From Prevotella sp. UBA2456 (GTDB lineage: Bacteria > Bacteroidota > Bacteroidia > Bacteroidales > Bacteroidaceae): a stretch of DNA of 64,000 bases. The first letter of the stretch is position 1; each line of letters begins with the position of its first letter. The DNA lies in contig DDPY01000025.1 of the NCBI GenBank assembly GCA_002342415.1, forward strand, positions 113,148 through 177,147. Reading direction: 5' to 3'. Position numbers and translations under genes: made by a program. This document shows, in pieces, positions 25,652-33,229 of the stretch. The notes under the pieces were generated by a model. It searched no databases. It had not been told where the DNA came from and saw only the letters and a program-made list of their open reading frames with translations.

Positions 25652-27007
25652 ATGATAGATACTTCGGCTTTTCAAGGTAAGAAAGCAGCCTATTATACCT
25701 TAGGTTGTAAACTGAACTTCTCTGAGACATCTACCTTTGGCAAGATGCTTCAGGAGATGGGCGTTCAGACGGCCGCAAAAGGCGAACCGGCAGACATCTG
25801 CCTTATCAATACCTGCTCGGTCACCGAGGTTGCCGACCACAAGTGTCGTCAGGCCATCCATCGGCTGGTGCGTGAGAATCCCGGTGCCTTCGTGGTGGTG
25901 ACAGGCTGCTATGCCCAGTTGGAGCCGGAGAAAGTGGCTCATATAGAAGGTGTGGATCTGGTGTTAGGGTCTAACGAGAAAGCGAATCTGATCCAGTTTC
26001 TGTCGGATGGCTTTGTGGACCGCAGCCGTACAGCTGTCTATCATACGCAGAAGACCAAGGACATCAAGACCTTTGCTCCCAGCTGTTCGAAAGGTAACCG
26101 CACGCGCTACTTCCTGAAGGTTCAGGATGGATGCGACTATTTCTGCACCTACTGTACGATACCCTATGCGCGAGGCTTCAGCCGTAATCCGTCTATCGAC
26201 TCGCTGGTTGCCCAGGCGACAGAGGCGGCGCGAGAGGGCGGAAAAGAGATTGTGCTTACGGGGGTCAATATCGGAGATTTCGGTAAGACTACCGGGGAGA
26301 CATTCATTGACTTGGTGAAGGCCCTGGATGGTGTGGAAGGCATTCAGCGTTATCGCATCAGCAGTCTGGAACCAGACTTGCTGAGTGACGAGCTGATAGA
26401 CTATTGTGCCCGGAGCCGTGCTTTCATGCCCCATTTCCATATTCCCCTTCAGAGTGGCAGCGATACGGTGCTGAAGCTGATGCACCGCCACTACGACTCT
26501 CAGCTGTTTGCCGACAAGATACACCGCATCAAAGCGGTGATGCCCGATGCCTTTATCGGTGTCGACGTGATGGTGGGCTGTCGCGGGGAGACACCTGAGT
26601 GCTTTGAGGAAACCTACGACTTCCTGGAGCGTCTGGATGTCACCCAACTGCATGTCTTTCCTTATTCCGAGCGTCCCGGAACATCGGCGCTGGGCATCCC
26701 CTATGTAGTTTCCGACCAGGACAAGCGGCAGCGCAGTCAACGCCTGTTGGAGCTGTCCGACCAGAAGACCCATGCGTTCTATGAGCGCTATAAGGGCCAG
26801 CAGGCAGAGGTGCTCTTCGAGAAAGCCACCCGTGGGCGCGCGATGCATGGGTTCACCAAGAACTACATACGGGTGGAGCTGGCTCCTGCTGATGCGCGTG
26901 CAGACTACGATAACCAGTTGCTGACTGTATCCTTGGGTGACTTCAATCACGACAAGACGGCGTTGAGAGTTGAAAGTTCTCGCTTTGCGAGTGTGGCGTT
27001 GCAATGA
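25652..27007 (+). CDS. mtaB: tRNA t6A37 methylthiotransferase
   Basis: This radical-SAM enzyme adds the 2-methylthio group to t6A at position 37 of ANN-decoding tRNAs. From ATG 25652 it has 451 residues. The N-terminal auxiliary cluster cysteines are in LGCKLNFSE, CSVTEVADHKC and TGCYAQ, and the radical-SAM cysteines in CDYFCTYCTIP. The chosen start begins just before the first conserved strand. A TACCTTTG box lies at 25615-25622. The last 13 or so codons (after KTAL) are read from a heptamer/hairpin repeat that also supplies the stop, so the native C-terminus seems to have been replaced. Confidence 0.95.
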   Translation: MIDTSAFQGKKAAYYTLGCKLNFSETSTFGKMLQEMGVQTAAKGEPADICLINTCSVTEVADHKCRQAIHRLVRENPGAFVVVTGCYAQLEPEKVAHIEGVDLVLGSNEKANLIQFLSDGFVDRSRTAVYHTQKTKDIKTFAPSCSKGNRTRYFLKVQDGCDYFCTYCTIPYARGFSRNPSIDSLVAQATEAAREGGKEIVLTGVNIGDFGKTTGETFIDLVKALDGVEGIQRYRISSLEPDLLSDELIDYCARSRAFMPHFHIPLQSGSDTVLKLMHRHYDSQLFADKIHRIKAVMPDAFIGVDVMVGCRGETPECFEETYDFLERLDVTQLHVFPYSERPGTSALGIPYVVSDQDKRQRSQRLLELSDQKTHAFYERYKGQQAEVLFEKATRGRAMHGFTKNYIRVELAPADARADYDNQLLTVSLGDFNHDKTALRVESSRFASVALQ

Positions 27008-27031
27008 GAGTTGAAAGTTGACAGTTGAGAG
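26962..27031. repeat. Compound heptamer/hairpin repeat at the mtaB 3' end
   Basis: Heptamers GTTGAGA and GTTGAAA flank the hairpin CTCGC-TTT-GCGAG and the core TGTGGCGTTGCAATGAG, followed by three more heptamers. It matches the element at 6385-6442 and covers the mtaB stop codon and the upstream edge of the next gene. Confidence 0.85.
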
Positions 27032-27033
27032 AT

Positions 27034-28053
27034 ATGGACAAGGTTGCTATAGTAATATTGAATTGGAATGGTTCCAGGATGTTGGCACAGTATATGCCGA
27101 CGGTTCTGAACTACTCTCGCGATGAAGCCACTGTCTATGTGGCGGATAATGCGTCGACGGACGATTCGCTCGACTTGTTGCGCCAGCATTTCCCAGAGTG
27201 CCGGCTCATCGTGCTGGAAAAGAACTGGGGCTTTGCCGAAGGCTATAACAAGGCGTTGCAGCAGATAGAAGCAGAATATTATCTCTTGCTGAACTCCGAC
27301 ATCGAGGTGACGCATCACTGGCTGACACCGCTCATCGAGTTTATGGACGTTCATCCCGAGGTGGCGGCGTGTCAGCCCAAGCTGCTCTCTATATATAATA
27401 AGGATATGTTTGAATATGCGGGAGCGAGTGGGGGATACCTCGATCGCTTAGGCTATCCTTTCTGTCGCGGCCGCATCTTCGATACTGTGGAGGAAGACAA
27501 CGGGCAGTACGACTATGCCGCCGAGGTGCTATGGGCTACTGGGGCGGCCTTGATGGTCCGTGCCAAGGACTATTGGGACTGTGGCGGACTGGACGGGCGT
27601 TTCTTTGCCCATAACGAAGAGATAGACCTGTGCTGGCGTCTGCGCATTCGCGGGCGGAAGATCTACTGCCTGCCCGAGAGCTACGTCTATCATGTGGGAG
27701 GAGGAACGCTGCCGAAGTCAAACCCGATGAAGACCTTCCTCAATTTCCGCAACAATCTGACGATGCTTTACAAGTGCCTGCCTGATGCCGAGCTGAATGC
27801 CGTGATGCGATGGCGTTGGCTGCTGGACTATGTTGCAGCATGGGAGACGCTGATTGTCAACCGCAATGTAGGCGACTTCCTTGCCATCTACCGTGCCCGT
27901 CGGGCTTTCCGGCGTTGGAAGAAGGACTTTGAGGAAGACCGCAGGCAGATACAGTCTTCGCGTGTCGAGGCACGCATTCCTGAGCAGCGTCGCTTCTCAC
28001 TGCTTTGGCAGTATTATGTCAAAGCACGCAAGCGTTTCTCTGATTTGCCTTAG
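27034..28053 (+). CDS. Family 2 glycosyltransferase
   Basis: From ATG 27034 the protein has 339 residues and a GT-A fold: AIVILNWNGSRML at the start, ADNASTDDS, and a DxD-type site in LLNSDIEV (about 90). Downstream are the acceptor-loop motifs GAALMVRAKDYWDCGG and EEIDLCWRLRIRG. The pattern is that of rhamnosyl- or other cell-surface glycan transferases; donor and acceptor are unknown. A possible earlier TTG at 27025 would start inside the repeat. It converges on coaBC with a 12-base gap. Confidence 0.9.
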   Translation: MDKVAIVILNWNGSRMLAQYMPTVLNYSRDEATVYVADNASTDDSLDLLRQHFPECRLIVLEKNWGFAEGYNKALQQIEAEYYLLLNSDIEVTHHWLTPLIEFMDVHPEVAACQPKLLSIYNKDMFEYAGASGGYLDRLGYPFCRGRIFDTVEEDNGQYDYAAEVLWATGAALMVRAKDYWDCGGLDGRFFAHNEEIDLCWRLRIRGRKIYCLPESYVYHVGGGTLPKSNPMKTFLNFRNNLTMLYKCLPDAELNAVMRWRWLLDYVAAWETLIVNRNVGDFLAIYRARRAFRRWKKDFEEDRRQIQSSRVEARIPEQRRFSLLWQYYVKARKRFSDLP

Positions 28054-28065
28054 TGAGAAGTGGCT

Positions 28066-29271
28066 TTATTTGTCTTTCAGTTGTAGGGAAAGCTCGTCGA
28101 TGATGTCGCGGGCGACTTCTGACTTGGGTTTGCGGCCGAAGTCTTTCTGACCGGTACGTGAGAGAATGCTAATCTGGTTGTCGTCCGAGCGGAAACACGT
28201 GCCTTCGTTGCGGAGGCTGTTCAGCACAATGAAGTCGAGGTTCTTCTTCTCCAGTTTCTTCTGGGCGTTGCTCTGTTCGTCGTTCGTCTCCAGGGCAAAG
28301 CCTACCAGCAGTTGGCCCTGCTTCATCCTGCCCAACTGGGCTGCAATATCGTGGGTGGGCTTCAGGCGGATCACCAGATCGTCGCCTTCCCGCTTGATTT
28401 TCTGCTCGGCAATCGTCTCCGGGCGGAAGTCGGCAACGGCGGCACACAAGATGGCGGCATCCTGACTGGGGAACGACTCGGTGGCAGCGTTGTACATCTG
28501 TTCGCAACTCTCTACGTGAACACATTGGATGCGCTGTGCATAAGCCTTGGAGAGCGCTATGCTCACGGGTCCGGCAATGAGCGTGACGGTGGCACCACGA
28601 CGGGCGCACTCTTCTGCCAGCGCAAACCCCATCTTGCCACTGCTGTAGTTGCCGATAAAACGTACGGGGTCTATCTTCTCGTAGGTGGGTCCTGCCGTAA
28701 TCATAATCCGTTTGCCTTGGAGGTCTTTCTCCTCGAAGAAGTCGTCAAGACAGGCCACGATGTTCTCCGGCTCCTCCATCCGTCCCTTGCCTTCAAGTCC
28801 GGAGGCAAGAAATCCGCTCGCAGGCTCTATGATATGGTTGCCGAAGCCTTTCAGCCGTTCCATATTCTGCTGGGTAGTCGGGTGCCGGTACATGTCGAGG
28901 TCCATGGCGGGAGCGATAAACACGGGGGCTTTCATGGAGAGATAGGTGGTAATGAGCATGTTGTCTGCCACTCCGTTGGCCATCTTTCCCAAGGTAGAGG
29001 CGGTACAGGGGGCAATCAGCATGGCATCAGCCCACAGCCCTAGCTTCACATGCGAGTGCCAGGTGCCGTCGCGCTGTGAGAAGAACTCGCTGATGACGGG
29101 CTTCTGTGTCAGCGCGGATAGGGTGATGGGAGTGATAAACTCCTTGCCTGCCGGCGTGATGACCACTTGAACCTCAGCACCGGCTTTCACCAGTTCACGG
29201 ATGATAAGACAGGCTTTATAGGCAGCAATGCTGCCCGTTATGCCCAATACTATTTTCTTGCCTTTCAGCAT
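28066..29271 (-). CDS. coaBC: Phosphopantothenoylcysteine decarboxylase / phosphopantothenate-cysteine ligase
   Basis: This 401-residue bifunctional enzyme makes 4'-phosphopantetheine for coenzyme A. Residues 1-180 are the flavin-dependent decarboxylase (ITGSIAAYKACLIIRELV). Residues about 185-401 are the ligase, opening ITAGPTYEKIDPVRFIGN. It is the third gene of a leftward dnaN-exonuclease-coaBC operon. The gap upstream of its start is filled with two adjacent heptamer arrays. Confidence 0.97.
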   Translation of the reverse strand: MLKGKKIVLGITGSIAAYKACLIIRELVKAGAEVQVVITPAGKEFITPITLSALTQKPVISEFFSQRDGTWHSHVKLGLWADAMLIAPCTASTLGKMANGVADNMLITTYLSMKAPVFIAPAMDLDMYRHPTTQQNMERLKGFGNHIIEPASGFLASGLEGKGRMEEPENIVACLDDFFEEKDLQGKRIMITAGPTYEKIDPVRFIGNYSSGKMGFALAEECARRGATVTLIAGPVSIALSKAYAQRIQCVHVESCEQMYNAATESFPSQDAAILCAAVADFRPETIAEQKIKREGDDLVIRLKPTHDIAAQLGRMKQGQLLVGFALETNDEQSNAQKKLEKKNLDFIVLNSLRNEGTCFRSDDNQISILSRTGQKDFGRKPKSEVARDIIDELSLQLKDK

Positions 29272-29273
29272 GA

Positions 29274-29340
29274 TTCTTAATGCTTAATTCTTAATTTTTA
29301 ATGCTCCCTGCACTTCTCTCTCCTCTTTCCTCCCTCCTCT
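29274..29340. repeat. Two adjacent heptamer arrays (TTCTTAA-type and CTCCTCT-type)
   Basis: Four units at 29274-29301 (TTCTTAA, TGCTTAA, TTCTTAA, TTTTTAA) are followed after 11 bases by four at 29313-29340 (CTTCTCT, CTCCTCT, TTCCTCC, CTCCTCT). They fill the gap between the exonuclease and coaBC. Confidence 0.75.
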
Positions 29341-29345
29341 CATTT

Positions 29346-30158
29346 CTATTTATTCGCCTCTCTCAGTCGGATGCGCGTCAACACCTGCTTGGTATTATAG
29401 GTGAAGTCGCCGCCAAGAATCCAGCTGTAGTAGCCTGGGTCCATGCGTAATACGTCGGCAACGGGCAGTCCCTTGTGCTTTCCGAAGTTGAACACTTCAG
29501 TGCGCTTCCCGTTGACCTCAGCCCATACGATGCGTCCGGCAAAGTCTACGTTGTCGTTCTGCTTGGAGAAGTCGGCTAATGCCTGCATGTCGTTCTCCAG
29601 CACCTTCTCCGGGTCTTCGTTGGCTCCGGGGGCATACTTGTCCAACTCGCCCATCAGCACACGATAGGTCGCTTCCGTGTCCTGGTCGGCACGGTGGGCT
29701 TCGAAGTCGTCTTCCATCTTGCGTCCGCAATAGAACTTGTAGGCAGCGGCCAGGTTGCGGCGCTCCATTTTGTGGAAGATGGTCTGCGCGTCAATCAGGC
29801 GACTCTTGGAGAAGTCGAAGTCGATGCCGGCACGCAGAAACTCCTCTGCCAGCAGGGGAACGTCGAAGTGGTTGGAGTTGAATCCCGCAATATCGGCCCC
29901 TGTGAACACCTCGTTGAGCTTGGCTGCCAGCTGCTTGAAGGTAGGCTTGTCCTTGACGTCGTTGTCAGAGATGCCCGTCAGTTGCGTGATGATAGGGTCG
30001 ATGTGCTTTTCGGGGTTGATGAGCTCATTGCCGCGCACCTCCCGTCCGTCGGGATAGACCTTGATATAGGATAACTGTATGACGCGGTCTTTGACCAAGT
30101 CAAGTCCTGTCGTCTCCAAATCGAAGATGACCAGTGGTTTTTTCAGATTCAGTTTCAT
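29346..30158 (-). CDS. DEDDh-type 3'-5' exonuclease (DnaQ/RNase T superfamily)
   Basis: The 270-residue protein has exonuclease motif I (VIFDLETTGLD), motif II (IAGFNSNHFDVPLL) and motif III with the catalytic His (HRADQDTEATY). The C-terminal about 70 residues include a second small domain (FNFGKHKGLPVADVL) common in Bacteroidota homologues. It is probably a DNA-repair or proofreading nuclease. It lies immediately downstream of dnaN in the same operon, which supports a replication-linked role. Confidence 0.93.
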   Translation of the reverse strand: MKLNLKKPLVIFDLETTGLDLVKDRVIQLSYIKVYPDGREVRGNELINPEKHIDPIITQLTGISDNDVKDKPTFKQLAAKLNEVFTGADIAGFNSNHFDVPLLAEEFLRAGIDFDFSKSRLIDAQTIFHKMERRNLAAAYKFYCGRKMEDDFEAHRADQDTEATYRVLMGELDKYAPGANEDPEKVLENDMQALADFSKQNDNVDFAGRIVWAEVNGKRTEVFNFGKHKGLPVADVLRMDPGYYSWILGGDFTYNTKQVLTRIRLREANK

Positions 30159-30187
30159 GATTTTCCTTTTCTTACTTCTTCTTGCGT

Positions 30188-31312
30188 TTAGTCATTCAGC
30201 AGCATGGGCATCATCAGCATCAGCACATCCTGGTTCTCAGGCTGCTCTGAGGGCAGCACCAGTCCTGCGCGGCTGGGGTCGGCCAGCTGTATGATAACTT
30301 CCTGGCAGTCGAAGGTGCTGAGAATCTCGATAAACGATGAACCCTTGAAGCCGATGCTCATGGGTTGTCCGTTATACTCGCACAGCATGCGCTCCGTGGC
30401 AGTCTTGGAGAAGTCGTAGTCCTCGGCATCGAGTTGCAGGGTGCCGCCTTCCACGTGGAAACGGATGAGGTTGCTCGAATTGTTGGCAAAGGGCTGAACG
30501 CGGCGCAGGGCGGCCAGCAGCGACTGGCGGTCGACCGTCAACTGGTTGGGGTTGTTCTGGGGAATCACCGAGTTGTAGTTGGGATAGCGTCCTTCGATGA
30601 GCCGACAGGTGAGTTCTCCGTCGCCATAGTTGATCTGGGCGTTGCGCTCGTCGAATCGGATGATGACATCGCCTCCGTCCTTGCCTAAGAGATTCTTCAA
30701 CAGCGATGCCGGCTTCTTGGGCATGATGAATGCGGCAGGCTGCTCACCCTGAATGCTCATAATCTTGTTTCTCACCAACTTATGGCCGTCGCTGGCTACG
30801 ATGGTCAGACACTCCTGAGAGAGGTCGAAGTAGAGTCCGTTCATGACGGGGCGCAACTCGTCCTGGGCGGTAGCGAAGAGGGTGCGGTTGATGTTCTCTG
30901 CCAGCAGGGCGTTGGAGATGACAATCGTGGTGGCACCGTCGCCGATGGTCTGGGTTTGGGGATATTCGTCCGCGCTCTCGATAGGCAGCGAGAAAAGACC
31001 GTTCTGATACAGAATCTTGACGATGTTGGCCTGCAGGTCGACATCGAACGTGATAGGCTGTTCGGAGAAGCCTTTTACTGCCTCCAGCAGATTGTGGCTG
31101 GCAATGGCAAAGCGTCCGTCTCCGTCGCATTCTGTCAGTTCGACTTGTGTCTTCATCACGTTCTCGCTGTCAGAGGCGGTAAGCTGGAGCATACCGTTCT
31201 GGATGTCAAAGACGAAGTCTGCCAGGATGGGCAGTGAATTCTTGCTGTTGATAACTCTTGAGAGAGCATTTAGTTTGCTGCTGATAGCAGTGCTTGATAC
31301 TGTAAATCTCAT
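30188..31312 (-). CDS. dnaN: DNA polymerase III beta subunit (sliding clamp)
   Basis: The 374-residue processivity clamp has three repeated beta-clamp domains. Recognisable segments are LNALSRVINSKNSLPILADF at the start, SDGHKLVRN in the middle and LVLPSEQPENQDVLMLMMPM at the end. It is the first gene of the dnaN-exonuclease-coaBC operon and has a consensus promoter. The divergent gene on the other side encodes an SSB-like protein. Confidence 0.98.
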   Translation of the reverse strand: MRFTVSSTAISSKLNALSRVINSKNSLPILADFVFDIQNGMLQLTASDSENVMKTQVELTECDGDGRFAIASHNLLEAVKGFSEQPITFDVDLQANIVKILYQNGLFSLPIESADEYPQTQTIGDGATTIVISNALLAENINRTLFATAQDELRPVMNGLYFDLSQECLTIVASDGHKLVRNKIMSIQGEQPAAFIMPKKPASLLKNLLGKDGGDVIIRFDERNAQINYGDGELTCRLIEGRYPNYNSVIPQNNPNQLTVDRQSLLAALRRVQPFANNSSNLIRFHVEGGTLQLDAEDYDFSKTATERMLCEYNGQPMSIGFKGSSFIEILSTFDCQEVIIQLADPSRAGLVLPSEQPENQDVLMLMMPMLLND

Positions 31313-31353
31313 GAATATTTCTGTTTTTAGTTCAATTCATTCCAAATTGACTA

Positions 31354-31385
31354 CAAAAATACAAAAACTATTGCTCAATAACAAA
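31354..31385 (-). promoter_or_regulatory. Promoter of dnaN
   Basis: On the leftward strand TTTG (31385-31382) and TATTTTTG (31361-31354) are spaced by 20 bases. Confidence 0.78.
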
Positions 31386-31477
31386 AATATTTGCTTAAAA
31401 ATTCTCATTTTCGGATTATTTTGCGTAATTTCGCATTCTGAAAACGAAAACAACAACAAAATTTAGGTATAACAATT

Positions 31478-31882
31478 ATGGATTTAACAGGTAAAATTAT
31501 TGCCGTTCTACCGGCAAGTAGTGGAGTGTCTCAGCGCACTGGTAACTCATGGATGTCTCAAGACTATGTGATAGAAGTTCCCGGTCAGTATCCTCGTAAG
31601 TGCGTGTTCCGTGTTTTTGGCGAAGACCGTATCAAGCAGTTCAATATTCAGCAGGGTGAGGATCTCACCGTGAGCTTCGATATTGATGCACACGAGTTCA
31701 ACGGCCGTTGGTTTAATGATATTCGTGCCTACAATGTGGTGCGTGGTGCTGCACCGGTGGCTGCTGCTCCGATGGGCGGCGCTGCTCCGTTCCCTCCTCA
31801 GCAGTCTGCTCCTGAGGCTGCTCCGTTCCCTCCTGCTCAGGAGCCTGCGGGCGAGGGCTCTACTGACGACCTGCCCTTTTAA
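31478..31882 (+). CDS. DUF3127 protein, OB-fold with SSB-like C-terminal tip
   Basis: The 134 residues have an N-terminal OB-fold-like domain (GKIIAVLPASSGVSQRTGN, then GQYPRKCVFRVFGEDRI). A disordered Pro/Ala/Gln linker and an acidic tail ending DDLPF follow. The tail resembles the DDDIPF tip by which single-strand binding protein recruits repair enzymes. I infer a single-strand DNA-binding or SSB-mimicking protein, consistent with its place divergent to dnaN and an exonuclease. A weak TAATTTCG box may be its promoter. Its stop is followed 2 bases later by a heptamer array. Confidence 0.82.
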   Translation: MDLTGKIIAVLPASSGVSQRTGNSWMSQDYVIEVPGQYPRKCVFRVFGEDRIKQFNIQQGEDLTVSFDIDAHEFNGRWFNDIRAYNVVRGAAPVAAAPMGGAAPFPPQQSAPEAAPFPPAQEPAGEGSTDDLPF

Positions 31883-31884
31883 GA

Positions 31885-31926
31885 GTTGACAGTTGAGAGT
31901 TGACAGTTGACAGTTGAGAGTTGACA
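31885..31926. repeat. Six GTTGACA/GTTGAGA heptamers
   Basis: Six uninterrupted 7-base units begin 3 bases after the DUF3127 stop. Every TGA inside them closes a reading frame. Confidence 0.95.
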
Positions 31927-31951
31927 GGTGGGAGGTCATCCATATAATAAG

Positions 31952-32578
31952 GTGTGTCTGAGCGTGCTGCTTGTCGTGGCAGTGGCGATGGTGTCGTGTG
32001 GCGGTAAGAAGCGCGACGCAGCTTATTATATGGAGATGGTAGACAGCATCCGCAAGGCTGAGCAGGTGAAGGAGATCCAACAGCGGTCGGGCATCTATAC
32101 CGATCCGGTGGAGGCTTGGTTCGACACGTTGCAGATTCATACCCTGCCCATCAGGACGGCAGGCAGTCATCTGGAACAGATAGGCTCCTTTGTCAGTGTG
32201 CCTGCGATTGTCAAAGAGCATTTCGGCTATCCAGTCAGTGCCCACCTTAAGGCTTTGGGATTGCCCTCAGCCTATCGCCGTCAGGTGGTCATGGTGGCCG
32301 AGATGGTAGACTCCATCACTCCCGTATTGCGCCTCTATACGATGGACAAGCAGCATCAGCCCATCGACTTTCTGACCATTTACGAACAGACGCCGGAAGA
32401 CCGCCCCGATGATTTCGGACAGCGCTTTATGGAGTATTACATCACGAGCAAATACGAAATCACACTCCTGAACTTCTACCAGTCTCACGATACCGGGCGC
32501 AGGCCCGAGCTGCTCAATTCGCGCAGGTATCTGATTACGAAAGAGGGTAAGTTCGAGGAAACGATTATCGAGCTCTGA
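31952..32578 (+). CDS. Lipoprotein of unknown function
   Basis: The most plausible start is GTG at 31952, giving 208 residues with a compact lipoprotein signal (VCLSVLLVVAVAMVSCGG). A GTG at 31928 is also open but lies at the end of the heptamer array and would add eight polar residues. The mature part begins with a charged helix (DAAYYMEMVDSIRKAEQVKE), followed by a mixed alpha/beta region. I do not recognise a family. It converges on yigZ with a 12-base gap. Confidence 0.65.
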   Translation: MCLSVLLVVAVAMVSCGGKKRDAAYYMEMVDSIRKAEQVKEIQQRSGIYTDPVEAWFDTLQIHTLPIRTAGSHLEQIGSFVSVPAIVKEHFGYPVSAHLKALGLPSAYRRQVVMVAEMVDSITPVLRLYTMDKQHQPIDFLTIYEQTPEDRPDDFGQRFMEYYITSKYEITLLNFYQSHDTGRRPELLNSRRYLITKEGKFEETIIEL

Positions 32579-32590
32579 GCTTATTGGGGG

Positions 32591-33169
32591 CTACAATAGT
32601 TTAGCGAGGCGACTGCGCAGCTGGTCGGCCTCGCTTTTTCTTATGGATAACACAATCTCGCACGTGTTGTCATAGGTCTGACTGACGATGCGCGGATTCA
32701 TGTCCTTTACGATGCGCATCACATCGTTCATCTGCGGGTAGGCAAACGAATACTTGACGATTTCCTCTACCTGGCGTGTCTCTATACTGGCGTGGGCCAG
32801 CGCGTCGGCGGCAGCTTCGCGATAGGCCACAATCAGTCCGCTGGTGCCCAGGTTGACACCGCCATAGTAGCGCACCACGACGATGAGGATGTTGGTGAGT
32901 TCGTTCGAGTTGATTTGTCCGAGTATGGGTTTTCCGGCAGTGCTGCTGGGCTCTCCGTCGTCGTTGGCCCGGAAGTCCGTGCGCTCCGGTCCTAACATAT
33001 AGGCATAGCATACGTGGCGCGCATCGTAGTATTTCTTCCGATAGTCGGCCAGCAACTTCTTGATGTCGTCTATGTTTTCTACGTGATGGGCAAAAGCGAG
33101 GAACTTACTCCGCTTTTCGGTGTAATATCCCTCGCTTGTGCTGGCTATCGTCTTGTATTCGTCGGACAT
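32591..33169 (-). CDS. yigZ: YigZ / IMPACT family protein
   Basis: The 192-residue protein has the UPF0029 N-terminal domain with RSKFLAFAHHV, DARHVCYAY, the signature DDGEPSSTAGKPIL and VVRYYGGVNLGTSGL, and a C-terminal DUF1949-type domain. The family is related to eukaryotic IMPACT and is suspected to bind nucleic acid or ribosomes; no firm activity is known. It is read leftward, downstream of the DUF1015 gene and a 9-base repeat array. Confidence 0.95.
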   Translation of the reverse strand: MSDEYKTIASTSEGYYTEKRSKFLAFAHHVENIDDIKKLLADYRKKYYDARHVCYAYMLGPERTDFRANDDGEPSSTAGKPILGQINSNELTNILIVVVRYYGGVNLGTSGLIVAYREAAADALAHASIETRQVEEIVKYSFAYPQMNDVMRIVKDMNPRIVSQTYDNTCEIVLSIRKSEADQLRSRLAKLL

Positions 33170-33174
33170 TTTTG

Positions 33175-33215
33175 CTAGTCATACTAGTTTTACTAGTTAT
33201 ACTAGTTTTACTAGT
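33175..33215. repeat. Tandem 9-base repeat (CTAGTTTTA)
   Basis: Units are CTAGTCATA, CTAGTTTTA, CTAGTTATA, CTAGTTTTA and a degenerate CTAGTGCTG. They fill the gap between DUF1015 and yigZ. The CTAG core is self-complementary. Confidence 0.9.
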
Positions 33216-33229
33216 GCTGTTTAGTTTGC

